Source: Mollicutes bacterium (GTDB taxonomy: Bacteria; Bacillota_I; Bacilli_A; Izemoplasmatales; Izemoplasmataceae). Taken from it: DNA of 49,831 nucleotides. The stretch covers positions 1 through 49,831 of the forward strand of contig PWEL01000001.1 in assembly GCA_003553945.1 (NCBI GenBank), in the 5' to 3' direction. This document shows positions 41,801-49,703 of this stretch, piece by piece. A program made the translations under genes and the position numbers. The first letter of the stretch is position 1; each line of letters starts with the position of its first letter. Below the pieces are notes generated by a model. That model searched no databases and was not told the origin of the DNA. It saw only the letters and a program-made list of their open reading frames with translations.

Positions 41801-43947
41801 GTCTCATCCCCCGCTTCCTTGAACGCTCTCGCGACACTGCGGGAAAATATGCGGACATTGAACCGCCGCGAAAGAAGCAATGACAATGCGAGTAATGCAA
41901 CCACCATGAACAGATAATTGAGCGGTGTGTAATAACGGATATAATCCGGGAAGGGACCGTCGAGCATACTGTTCAGGTGCATGCCGGCGAACACAATGAC
42001 AAGCGCCGCCGCCATGATGAAGAGTAACTCCGCCGATATGATGCGGTAAAGGTCCTTCCTGCGCGCACCGAGCGAGCGGAAGACGATGAAGTCCTTGACA
42101 CGGGACTGCATGGCGTTCCTGAGCGCGATGAAAGCGATGAAATAGACCGCGCCCAGAAGACCGATGCTCACACCGCCGAGAAACAGCGAGAAGACGACCT
42201 GCGCCATCGCATCGGTGCCGGATTCGTATTCCGCGGGATAGACTGCCAGATACTCCTCGGGGAGTCCGTCCATCACGCGGGCGGCGTCGTAGCCGTCGCG
42301 CACGACCAATGCGGCCTGTCTTGAAGGGACATCGTCGAAAAGGCCGTAGAGGTCGTCCGGATGTATTTTGAACATGGCGTTGATGTCCTCATCTTCGAAC
42401 TGTTCGCTGATCGTGAAACTCTCTTCGAGGATTGCATCGCTTCCGCGGGGTTGAAACAAAAGAGTCATCGTTTCATGCACCCCTGGCGACTCGAGGTTCC
42501 CGGCATTCACATGCACTGTGCCGGTCTCGACATCCTCATCGGCGACATAGGAACGAGGGGTGAAGTCTCTCGTGATGTCGCCGAGCGCGAACTGCATGTC
42601 GGAATGGGTGAAAAGGGCCCGGAATCGCGCGGCGCTAGTGTCAAAGAAATCATCATGGAAATAGACGGCCGAGACACTATCGGCTTCAATCACACCGACG
42701 ATTTCGAATTCCAGCGCATCAAGGACTTCCCGGTCAACGAAAAGGGACGTATGCGACATGGGGACCTCCACCGTTTCACCCACCCGAACGTCGCCCCTTA
42801 TGATGATCTCTTCTGCCTTTTCAGGGGGACGGCCAACATCAAGGGCACCTGATTCCAAAGCGGCCGCGTGTTGAAAATATACAGTGCGATGGAAGGCTTG
42901 CCGGGTATCGGCCAGGATGTGAAGCCTCTCATCAAGTATGGTGTCATACGGTATGACGGCGCGAACGCCTTCCATGGCTTCAAGCGACTCCATCGCCGTT
43001 TCATCGAACGCCCCGCCGTCCCGGGTCACCACCACACGGTTTGCGGCGGGGTTGGAGAAATGCGGATGGAATGAAGTCGTCCCGGCATGGGTCTGTTCCA
43101 CATAGGCGCCGTATACAAAAGAAAAGGCCACCACAATACCCAGCGCTATCAACCCCGTGAACAGCGTGCGTCTCGGCATGGCCTTAAGATTCTTCAATGC
43201 GATCTTCACCCACAGGGAAAAGGACAGTGTCTCTTCATGTTCCTGCCTGATAGGCTTTTCGATGCCCGCCTCTGAAAAGGCGCGATCCTCGATCACGCGG
43301 CCGTCGAAGAGGCGGACATGCCTTGTCGCGTGCGTGCGTGCGATATCGGCGCTGTGCGAGACAAGGAGGACGAGCTTGTCTTCACTGAGTTCCTTGAGCA
43401 GGGAGAGGATGTTCTCACCGCTGTCCTTGTCGAGGTTGCCGGTCGGCTCGTCCGCAATGATGATCGGCGCGTCCTTCGCGAGCGCGCGGGCGATAGCCAC
43501 ACGCTGTTTCTCGCCGCCCGAAAGCTCAGAAGTCTTCTGATGCATCTGATCCTCGAGCCCCACACGCTCGATGATACGTTTGATGCGCCCGCGGCGGTCG
43601 GATGCGTCCGCCCCTGAAAAAAGCAGTGCCGCCTCGACATTCTCATATGTCGTATAAGCGTCGACGATATTGTAGTCCTGGAAGATGAAACCTATGTTCT
43701 GACGGCGATGGCGTTCGAAATCCTCGCGGCTGTAATGCGACGTCTCCGACCCTTCAATCAGCATTTCGCCTTCCTCATAGTCATCAAGGCCGCTGATCAC
43801 GTTGAGGAGCGTGCTCTTGCCGCTGCCGCTCGCGCCGGTTACCACAACGAACTCCCCGCGTCTGAACACGAGGTCCACTCTATCGAGTGCACGCGTCACT
43901 GACTCATGATCGACATAGTACTTGGAAAGACGCTTGAGTTCAATCAT
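41797..43947 (-). CDS. Fused ABC transporter, ATPase plus FtsX-like permease (first of pair)
   Basis: This 716-residue chain has the same plan as the following gene, with a shorter linker. Walker A is G-A-S-G-S-G-K-S-T (residues 38-46), then F-Q-D-Y-N-I-V, L-S-G-G-E-K-Q-R and [12 protein letters not shown]. The first membrane helix is near 270, followed by an extracytoplasmic domain and three C-terminal helices with F-I-V-F-R-S-L-G-A-R-R. The ATPase halves of the two genes are clearly similar, so the pair likely came from a duplication. AAGGAG precedes the ATG, 11 bases after the YgjV-like gene. Confidence 0.9.
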   Translation of the reverse strand: MIELKRLSKYYVDHESVTRALDRVDLVFRRGEFVVVTGASGSGKSTLLNVISGLDDYEEGEMLIEGSETSHYSREDFERHRRQNIGFIFQDYNIVDAYTTYENVEAALLFSGADASDRRGRIKRIIERVGLEDQMHQKTSELSGGEKQRVAIARALAKDAPIIIADEPTGNLDKDSGENILSLLKELSEDKLVLLVSHSADIARTHATRHVRLFDGRVIEDRAFSEAGIEKPIRQEHEETLSFSLWVKIALKNLKAMPRRTLFTGLIALGIVVAFSFVYGAYVEQTHAGTTSFHPHFSNPAANRVVVTRDGGAFDETAMESLEAMEGVRAVIPYDTILDERLHILADTRQAFHRTVYFQHAAALESGALDVGRPPEKAEEIIIRGDVRVGETVEVPMSHTSLFVDREVLDALEFEIVGVIEADSVSAVYFHDDFFDTSAARFRALFTHSDMQFALGDITRDFTPRSYVADEDVETGTVHVNAGNLESPGVHETMTLLFQPRGSDAILEESFTISEQFEDEDINAMFKIHPDDLYGLFDDVPSRQAALVVRDGYDAARVMDGLPEEYLAVYPAEYESGTDAMAQVVFSLFLGGVSIGLLGAVYFIAFIALRNAMQSRVKDFIVFRSLGARRKDLYRIISAELLFIMAAALVIVFAGMHLNSMLDGPFPDYIRYYTPLNYLFMVVALLALSLLLSRRFNVRIFSRSVARAFKEAGDET

Positions 43948-43958
43948 GTAAACACTCC

Positions 43959-44588
43959 TTAGACAGCTTTGATATAGGCATCCCTGTCTTCACGTATTGT
44001 CGGCTCGAACCCCATCTTTTCAAGGTAGTTCTTATGGGGATCGCTCGCGGGGAAGGCTATGAATGAATCATACCCCGCCTCCTTGAAGCGGTGGCGTTCC
44101 TTCTCATAGATGTGCGCACCGGTCTTGAAGTCCTGAAAGGGTCTTATCGCATAATCGACGGTGACTTCGACAGTCGTTCTGTCGTATGCTCTGGCAAGGA
44201 AGATGCCCGCAGGGACCATGTTGCGGAGGACGAGGAATCGGAACGTGCTGCGCCGCAATATATCATCCGGCAAGGGCATGAAGCGTTCGATGTCCTTACG
44301 GTGGAAATCGATGAGCGCCTCGGAATAATCGCCTGCGCGCTCGATGGGAAGCACGGTGAAATACTCCTTCGAGGCGAAGAATTGCTTGAGATAATAGAGA
44401 TTGATCAATGCGATGCCTGTATTCATGATCATCACCGGGGGAGAATCGATGAGCGCCCCGTAGACGGCGAAGATCACGGCACCGACAGTGTTGATGATGC
44501 GGAGGCGTTTGAGGGAACGCATGAGAAGCGATACGAGAATGATGAATGACGCTGTATAGCCGATCCATTCGATAAGTTCAAAAGACAT
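43959..44588 (-). CDS. YgjV-like membrane protein with C-terminal GNAT-like domain
   Basis: This 209-residue protein starts with three membrane helices (to about residue 70) carrying L-R-I-I-N-T-V-G-A-V-I-F-A-V-Y-G and M-I-M-N-T-G-I-A-L-I-N-L-Y-Y-L, the YgjV family pattern. A soluble half follows and ends Y-D-S-F-I-A-F-P-A-S, then N-Y-L-E-K-M-G-F, which resembles the end of GNAT acyltransferases, although the acetyl-CoA loop is not obvious. Function unknown. It is the first gene of a three-gene unit with the two fused ABC transporters, so it may modify or sense their substrate. AAGGAAG precedes the ATG. Confidence 0.7.
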   Translation of the reverse strand: MSFELIEWIGYTASFIILVSLLMRSLKRLRIINTVGAVIFAVYGALIDSPPVMIMNTGIALINLYYLKQFFASKEYFTVLPIERAGDYSEALIDFHRKDIERFMPLPDDILRRSTFRFLVLRNMVPAGIFLARAYDRTTVEVTVDYAIRPFQDFKTGAHIYEKERHRFKEAGYDSFIAFPASDPHKNYLEKMGFEPTIREDRDAYIKAV

Positions 44589-44689
44589 GTACGATCTTCC
44601 TTATGATATTTTCTTTATTTTAACACAAAATCCAATTTTCCGTCAGTCTGAAGACAGGCGGAAAAACCTAGTGCATGAATGAATATACA

Positions 44690-44698
44690 TGATATAAT
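44690..44698 (+). promoter_or_regulatory. Extended -10 promoter of the HD-GYP gene
   Basis: TGA-TATAAT is a perfect -10 with an extended TG; the -35 (AGTGCA at 17 bases) is weak. It lies 25 bases from the start codon. Confidence 0.45.
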
Positions 44699-44722
44699 GA
44701 TTAGCGAAAGCGAGTGAAGGAC

Positions 44723-46753
44723 ATGCCGACATTTGCAGAACGCCTCAGGAAAATCAATCCTTTAGAAACCGGCGCATTTTTTCTTTCTGCGCTGACGCCG
44801 GCCCTCGGACATGCATTCACACTGGGGGCCTTCGATGCCAGCATCATATGGCCGACGATCGGCGTCGCCCTTGCATTCTACACCTTCCGCCGACGCAGGG
44901 GAATGGCGATTGCGCTGTTCCTTGGTGTTTTCACAGGCTATCTCTTCAGCTACAGCATCCTGCAGGATGTCGAGCCTGCACTCATCCTCCCCCGCTCTCT
45001 ATTTTCGACAGCGGGTACGATCATCAGCGTGCTCGCTGGCGTCTGGACATTAGGAAAACTCCGCTTCTTTCCGCTATTAAAGAAAAGAAAGCTCCCATGC
45101 CTCATCCCCGTCTTCATACTTATTTCACTCATCAACGCATTGATCGGGAACATCTCACTCGCTCTCCTCGAGGGCATGAGAGGAAGCCAGCTTTTGGAAA
45201 GCTTCATCATCTGGGCGGCCGGCGATCTGAGCGGACTGCTGATCATCGGGGTCCCATTGCTTCTGGCACTGGTCTATGACAAAAAACCCACTGCCCTGAC
45301 TTTAAGGCATGAGATACTCTTTTTACTTGTTTTGACGCTCTTTTCCATTCTATTCTTCAGTGACAACATCCCCTATATAAATTACGGCATCCACAATTTC
45401 GCTTATATCCCCTTCACTGTGGTGGCCGCTGTCTTCCTCTCCTACCGCATGCTGTTCATCGGCTTTCTCATTTTCCTCACCCTGATGGCAATCTATCCGC
45501 CTTTCTTGTTCGAGGTGGGCTATCGAACATACATGCTTGAGATCAACATGTTTCTGACTTTCAACGTGCTCGCCTTCATCGCCATACGCTTCATCAGGGA
45601 CGACATCCGGAACAAAGAGCGCAACCTGCAACATAGAAAAAGACGGCTCGAACAACTTTTCGAATCCGCGGAATACTTCTTCTCGCTATCCTCGACACCC
45701 GGCAGCGAGGACATCGAAGGCCGGAAGGCCTACGCTAAAAAGATGTTCAGAATGGTCTTCAGTCTCTTCGATACAATCGATTACGGCGCCTGTCTAGTAC
45801 AGAAGGACGGACAGGTCCAATATATCGACACCGTCGGCCATGACATTGACTACCTCAACAGCATTTCCGACAACATCGAACACTGGCTGTTCGATTTGAA
45901 AAAGCCCCTGCACCATACCCACATGGAGACACGTTTGAAAGAAAGCATGGACGAAGAGACCTACGCAGCCTACAGCCAACGTAACCCAGCTTTGAAAGAG
46001 AGCATCCTCATGAGTTTCAACCTATCTGAAAACACGACCTGCGAGATGAGCTTCGACATCGGTGAAGGAAGCTCTCGCACCTTCGACTCGCACATGTATG
46101 AGTATTTCGTCTCCCTCCATGCGCTGCTCAACAGCTTCTTCGAAATCGAGGACACACTGCAGGAACACGATGTCCTCAAACAACAGATGATCTCCGCGCT
46201 TCTCAAAACGCTCGCGCTCTACGAAAGCTACACCAAGGCCCACAGCGAGGACGTCGCGCATCTGGCCTATCAGATAGGCGAAAGGCTCCGGCTGCATCCG
46301 GAAACACTCGATCAGCTCTTCTGGTCCGGCATCGTCCATGACCTCGGCAAACTCGGGCTCCCTCCTGAGATCACAAAGAAAAAAGGCGTGTTCAGCGTTG
46401 AGGAATACGAACAGATGCAATCCCATCCAAAACTCGGGGCGGATGTCATCAGGATGACGAACACACTAGAGGACGTGGCCGACTATGTCGCACACCACCA
46501 CGAACGCTATGATGGAAAGGGCTATCCCGAAAGACTCAAAGGCGGCGAGATGTCGGTTGAATCCGGAGTCCTGGCTATCAGTGAAGCCATCGGCGCCATG
46601 ATGCATGAAAGGCCCTGGGCCAAAAAGAAATCCAGGAAAGAGATCATCAAGACCCTGAAACAGGAACGTGGCGCACAATTCATGCCTGAATGCGTCGATG
46701 CGGCAGTCGAGCTTATCGAAGAGGGCCTGATCGACCACCAATACAACCGATAA
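44723..46753 (+). CDS. MASE1-type membrane sensor with HD-GYP phosphodiesterase domain
   Basis: This protein of about 676 residues has eight or so membrane helices in a MASE1-like sensor (to about residue 290, with I-I-W-P-T-I-G-V-A-L-A). A GAF-like middle (about 310-480) and a C-terminal HD-GYP domain follow: T-K-A-H-S-E-D-V-A, I-V-H-D-L-G-K-L-G, H-P-K-L-G-A and H-H-E-R-Y-D-G-K-G-Y-P-E-R-L-K-G. HD-GYP enzymes break down cyclic di-GMP or related dinucleotides. The usual late block V-A-D-A-F-D-A-M reads I-S-E-A-I-G-A-M here, changing two Asp residues, so activity is uncertain. The start is the ATG at 44723 or the GTG at 44714. Confidence 0.87.
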   Translation: MPTFAERLRKINPLETGAFFLSALTPALGHAFTLGAFDASIIWPTIGVALAFYTFRRRRGMAIALFLGVFTGYLFSYSILQDVEPALILPRSLFSTAGTIISVLAGVWTLGKLRFFPLLKKRKLPCLIPVFILISLINALIGNISLALLEGMRGSQLLESFIIWAAGDLSGLLIIGVPLLLALVYDKKPTALTLRHEILFLLVLTLFSILFFSDNIPYINYGIHNFAYIPFTVVAAVFLSYRMLFIGFLIFLTLMAIYPPFLFEVGYRTYMLEINMFLTFNVLAFIAIRFIRDDIRNKERNLQHRKRRLEQLFESAEYFFSLSSTPGSEDIEGRKAYAKKMFRMVFSLFDTIDYGACLVQKDGQVQYIDTVGHDIDYLNSISDNIEHWLFDLKKPLHHTHMETRLKESMDEETYAAYSQRNPALKESILMSFNLSENTTCEMSFDIGEGSSRTFDSHMYEYFVSLHALLNSFFEIEDTLQEHDVLKQQMISALLKTLALYESYTKAHSEDVAHLAYQIGERLRLHPETLDQLFWSGIVHDLGKLGLPPEITKKKGVFSVEEYEQMQSHPKLGADVIRMTNTLEDVADYVAHHHERYDGKGYPERLKGGEMSVESGVLAISEAIGAMMHERPWAKKKSRKEIIKTLKQERGAQFMPECVDAAVELIEEGLIDHQYNR

Positions 46754-46775
46754 AAAAACCACCGGCATACGGTGG
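46751..46775 (-). terminator. Terminator of the minus-strand unit
   Basis: CCACCG (46759-46764) pairs with CGGTGG (46770-46775), followed on the minus strand by a seven-T run. It ends the transcript from cob/degV genes and lies right after the HD-GYP stop. Confidence 0.8.
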
Positions 46776-46776
46776 C

Positions 46777-47112
46777 CTATCCGAACGTCCAGGCGATGAC
46801 ATACTGCAAATATATGAAGATCAGCACGAAAACAGCATAGATGAACATGGCATTGAAGAGGACGCCGAGGACGAGATTGACGACATTCATGGGATGGATC
46901 TCCTGGATGTCGTCTTTTTTCGTAGCATCATAAAGCTTGATGGCGAGAACGAAATAGCGTATGAGGAATGCCAGATTCACAATGGCCACGAGGATTCCGA
47001 CACCTACAGCCGGCGGTGTCCTCTCGATGGCATACGCCACTAGAAGCAGATGATTCATCGTGGCCAGCAGTACGATCAGTTCACTCTTGAAAAAACGCTT
47101 CGGATCCAGCAA
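46777..47112 (-). CDS. Small three-helix membrane protein, unknown
   Basis: This 111-residue protein has three predicted membrane helices (about residues 12-30, 35-57 and 78-107) and a polar loop K-K-D-D-I-Q-E-I-H-P. I do not recognise a family. The start is a TTG at 47112 with GGGGTGAG about six bases upstream; the first in-frame ATG would remove the first helix. It follows the larger membrane protein gene by 6 bases and is last in the operon. Confidence 0.6.
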   Translation of the reverse strand: MLDPKRFFKSELIVLLATMNHLLLVAYAIERTPPAVGVGILVAIVNLAFLIRYFVLAIKLYDATKKDDIQEIHPMNVVNLVLGVLFNAMFIYAVFVLIFIYLQYVIAWTFG

Positions 47113-47118
47113 ATCATC

Positions 47119-48252
47119 TCACCCCCGCCCTTCGAGGATTGAGACCAGGGGCACGATCAAAAAGCCCAGCCAGGCATAATGGAACCCGTCGAGAAAGACG
47201 CCTATGAGCGTGAATACCGCTATGGCGGCAAGCGCGCTCAACACAGTAAAGACCTTCGTCTCCCGTCGCTTCCTTATAGCGCCTAGCGCGGGGATCGTGA
47301 GCAGGATCAGCCATGAGACGCGCACAGCCATCACCATGCTCGAAAGGACAAACACCCCGACAACAACCAGGGCGGTGCCCGCTTCAGCCCGGCTTTTGAA
47401 AAGCCGCCAAGCAGTGCGCTGATTCACCCTCCACACCGCCAGAAGTACAAAGGGCAGAAAAACGAAAAGCGCACGGAGAGGATCCGCTTGTGACAGCAGC
47501 AAATAAAGCAGCGCCGCTGCGATGAGCAAAAGAACCAGCGACATTCGGATGCGGAGATCCCTTTCATAAAAGCTGAACGCGAGCGGAATCAGCACCAATA
47601 AGAGCCATGTCGGATGATATGTTGTGAAGTAGCCGGTCCAGACGAACACAAGGGGCGCCACGCAAAGACTCAAGAAAGCGAAGAACACCCGCCGGGAAAG
47701 CCTGTGACGCGAGTGCGAAAGCGCAAAAAGCGGCATCAGGATGTAGAGCGACCATAGCGGATGCCAAAGGCCATAGGCGAAGCCGCCGAACAACAATACA
47801 GCACTGGCCCAGTACGGAGTGAGCGCCGAAAGGACATGTCTCTCCCCTTCATTGACCATGCCGGCGACGACCTTGCCCATGACGGGCAGGACAAACACCA
47901 CCCATCCGGGGTGCCACAGCCCCCACATCACACCAAGAATAAGATAGAGCACGGCGGCGAGCAATGCCGTAGCCCCCGCCAGCAGCAAAGAAGAGACCCT
48001 CTCAGCGCCGCCATACATTTGCTTCAGACGTTCATGGATCATCTCCGGGCTCTGTAGCGCATCCCTACCGGAGGAGGAAAGCAAGGAAGCGACTCTGCGG
48101 CGCTCTTCACGCAGTATGGACGCCTTCTCTTCACTACCGACACCGTATTCATCGAGCATCGAGGAGAACCCTCGCAAGTAGTCCTCCAGAAGCGCTTCAT
48201 CAGTCTTCTTCAATGTATCCAAGCCCGATCGCTCCCGGGCCGGCATGCGCAC
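47119..48252 (-). CDS. Multi-helix membrane protein with HAAS-like N-terminus, unknown
   Basis: This protein of up to 377 residues has a soluble helical N-terminus of about 75 residues (E-A-L-L-E-D-Y-L, E-E-K-A-S-I-L-R-E-E-R, P-E-M-I-H-E-R-L-K). The pattern is like HAAS or permease-prefix domains. At least nine membrane helices follow, with repeated short loops such as G-L-W-H-P-[GL]-W and Y-H-P-T-W. Function is unknown. The start is uncertain: ATGs at 48252 and 48246 follow a GTAGGTG site but lie inside degV-3, while TTG codons at 48213 and further in are alternatives. It follows degV-3 in the same operon. Confidence 0.6.
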   Translation of the reverse strand: MRMPARERSGLDTLKKTDEALLEDYLRGFSSMLDEYGVGSEEKASILREERRRVASLLSSSGRDALQSPEMIHERLKQMYGGAERVSSLLLAGATALLAAVLYLILGVMWGLWHPGWVVFVLPVMGKVVAGMVNEGERHVLSALTPYWASAVLLFGGFAYGLWHPLWSLYILMPLFALSHSRHRLSRRVFFAFLSLCVAPLVFVWTGYFTTYHPTWLLLVLIPLAFSFYERDLRIRMSLVLLLIAAALLYLLLSQADPLRALFVFLPFVLLAVWRVNQRTAWRLFKSRAEAGTALVVVGVFVLSSMVMAVRVSWLILLTIPALGAIRKRRETKVFTVLSALAAIAVFTLIGVFLDGFHYAWLGFLIVPLVSILEGRG

Positions 48253-49054
48253 CTACCGCAGGAGTGAGCGGCATGCTGAAGACAGATTCGATTGAAGGGT
48301 CGTTCTCCTTGAGCCTCGCTTCTATCCTATCCCTCACATCGGGATTATGCGCGTGACAGATGAACGGCTCGACCTTCTTCCCCTTCGTCTCCTCGATATA
48401 CATATCCACAACCCGGTTCACCGCTTTCTTGAATGTCCGGATCTTCTCTATGTTCTCAACCGTGCCTTCCTTGGATATATGCAGAAGAGGCTTGATCTTC
48501 AACATGCTGCCGAGGAAACCCTGTGCATTCGATAAACGTCCATTTTTCACTAAATAGGCGAGGGTGTCCACGGCGAAATAGATATGATTCCTAGTCCTTA
48601 TCCTGTCCAATGCTTCGAGGATCTCCTCTACAGAAGCGCCCCTTTCAGACAGCTCGGCGGCCTTGAGAGCCATTCTCGCCTGCGGGTATGCGACAGAACG
48701 CGAATCGAAGACATGCACATTGATGTCCGGAACTTCCTTGGCCGCGACCTGCGCCGCTCCGAATATACCGCTCATCTGTGAAGAGATGGTCACAACGACA
48801 AGGTCCGTGTATCCCTTTTTCTGCATCTTTTCGTACGTTTCAACCATCTCCGAAGTCGGGGGCTGGGATGTACGCGGAAAAATATCCGGATCGGATTCAA
48901 TCGCGTCATAGAACTCATCCGCTGTCAAATCGACGTGGTCGCGATATTCCTTCTCCCCCAGATGAATGATCGAACGAAGAATAGGAATATCATAATCGTG
49001 GTCGAAATAATCCAAACAGGCGTTCGTACACGCCACCACACCTATGCTGGACAT
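48200..49054 (-). CDS. DegV family lipid-binding protein (DegV-3)
   Basis: This 284-residue DegV/FakB-type protein has V-T-I-S-S-Q-M-S-G-I-F-G, L-V-K-N-G-R-L-S-N-A-Q-G-F, I-K-P-L-L and G-A-H-A-G-P-G-A-I-G-L-G. The head-group loop P-R-T-S-Q-P-P-T-S-E keeps Thr-Ser. The N-terminus V-A-C-T-N-A-C-L-D-Y-F-D-H-D-Y-D-I resembles DegV-2 and again lacks T-D-S-x-x-D. The ATG at 49054 has GGAAGG about nine bases upstream; the frame to 49111 starts with GTG inside the upstream gene. It sits between the adenosyltransferase gene and a HAAS-like membrane protein gene. Confidence 0.92.
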   Translation of the reverse strand: MSSIGVVACTNACLDYFDHDYDIPILRSIIHLGEKEYRDHVDLTADEFYDAIESDPDIFPRTSQPPTSEMVETYEKMQKKGYTDLVVVTISSQMSGIFGAAQVAAKEVPDINVHVFDSRSVAYPQARMALKAAELSERGASVEEILEALDRIRTRNHIYFAVDTLAYLVKNGRLSNAQGFLGSMLKIKPLLHISKEGTVENIEKIRTFKKAVNRVVDMYIEETKGKKVEPFICHAHNPDVRDRIEARLKENDPSIESVFSMPLTPAVGAHAGPGAIGLGYIEED

Positions 49055-49070
49055 ATAGAAACACCTTCCT

Positions 49071-49604
49071 TCATCCTTTAAAATTCCTAGCGAGCAGAAA
49101 CAGCAGGTCACTCAGACGGTTCAGATACTTCCTCGGATATGCGAGGTCATCACGCGTCTTCGCATTGATGAAACGAACCAGCGTCCGCTCCGCCCGCCTG
49201 CACACCGCACGTGCATAATCGAAATACGCATTGGGCAGGGACGCTTCGCTGCCGGGAAGATAGAAACGATTGTCGACCTCTTGAGCGACCAGGAGCTTCT
49301 CCTCCTGTTCCTCGATGAAGTCGATATCCTCGGCATCAATCGACCTTAGCGCCTCATAACGCTCGGAATTATCCGGGTTGGTCGCTATGAGGGAGTTGAT
49401 CGCCTGCAATGTATCCTGGATTGTCTTGATCTGTTCATAGCGGGCATAGTGAAACGTCAGCCCCAAAAGCGCGCTGAGTTCATCGACGGTCCCCAGCGTG
49501 TCAAACAGAAGGTCATCCTTGGGCAATGTTTCATCAGAATAATTGCGGCTCTTTCCTTCGTCTCCCTTAGTCGTGGAAATATGTCGCACATCCTTAATTC
49601 CCAT
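49071..49604 (-). CDS. Corrinoid adenosyltransferase, PduO type
   Basis: This enzyme moves the adenosyl group of ATP to cob(I)alamin to make coenzyme B12. The 177-residue helical protein has T-K-G-D-E-G-K-S-R-N-Y near the start (ATP loop, less glycine/threonine-rich than usual), K-D-D-L-L-F-D-T-L-G-T-V-D-E-L-S-A-L-L-G, C-R-R-A-E-R-T-L-V and Y-L-N-R-L-S-D-L-L-F-L-L-A-R near the end. The start MGIKDVRHIS at 49604 has AAGGAG nine bases upstream; the frame to 49679 crosses the promoter. It leads the operon with degV-3 and two membrane protein genes. No B12-dependent enzyme is in the window. Confidence 0.9.
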   Translation of the reverse strand: MGIKDVRHISTTKGDEGKSRNYSDETLPKDDLLFDTLGTVDELSALLGLTFHYARYEQIKTIQDTLQAINSLIATNPDNSERYEALRSIDAEDIDFIEEQEEKLLVAQEVDNRFYLPGSEASLPNAYFDYARAVCRRAERTLVRFINAKTRDDLAYPRKYLNRLSDLLFLLARNFKG

Positions 49605-49626
49605 GACATCACTCTCCTTTATGCAC

Positions 49627-49635
49627 ATTGTAGCA
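49627..49635 (-). promoter_or_regulatory. Extended -10 promoter of the adenosyltransferase operon
   Basis: On the minus strand TGC-TACAAT forms an extended -10 about 23 bases from the start; the -35 is weak. Confidence 0.45.
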
Positions 49636-49694
49636 TATGAAACGCGTGTGTGGCACAAAATTATGACATGGCAAAACATCGACAGCAGCTAATA

Positions 49695-49703
49695 TGATAT
49701 AAT
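49695..49703 (+). promoter_or_regulatory. Plus-strand promoter at the window end
   Basis: TGA-TATAAT is a perfect extended -10. It should direct transcription off the right edge of the window. Confidence 0.5.

Noticed and set aside
39407-43947. ABC pair as a bacitracin-type BceAB resistance system
   Set aside because: BceAB has separate ATPase and a ten-helix permease with a linked two-component system; here each chain is fused, has about four helices, and no sensor kinase is nearby.
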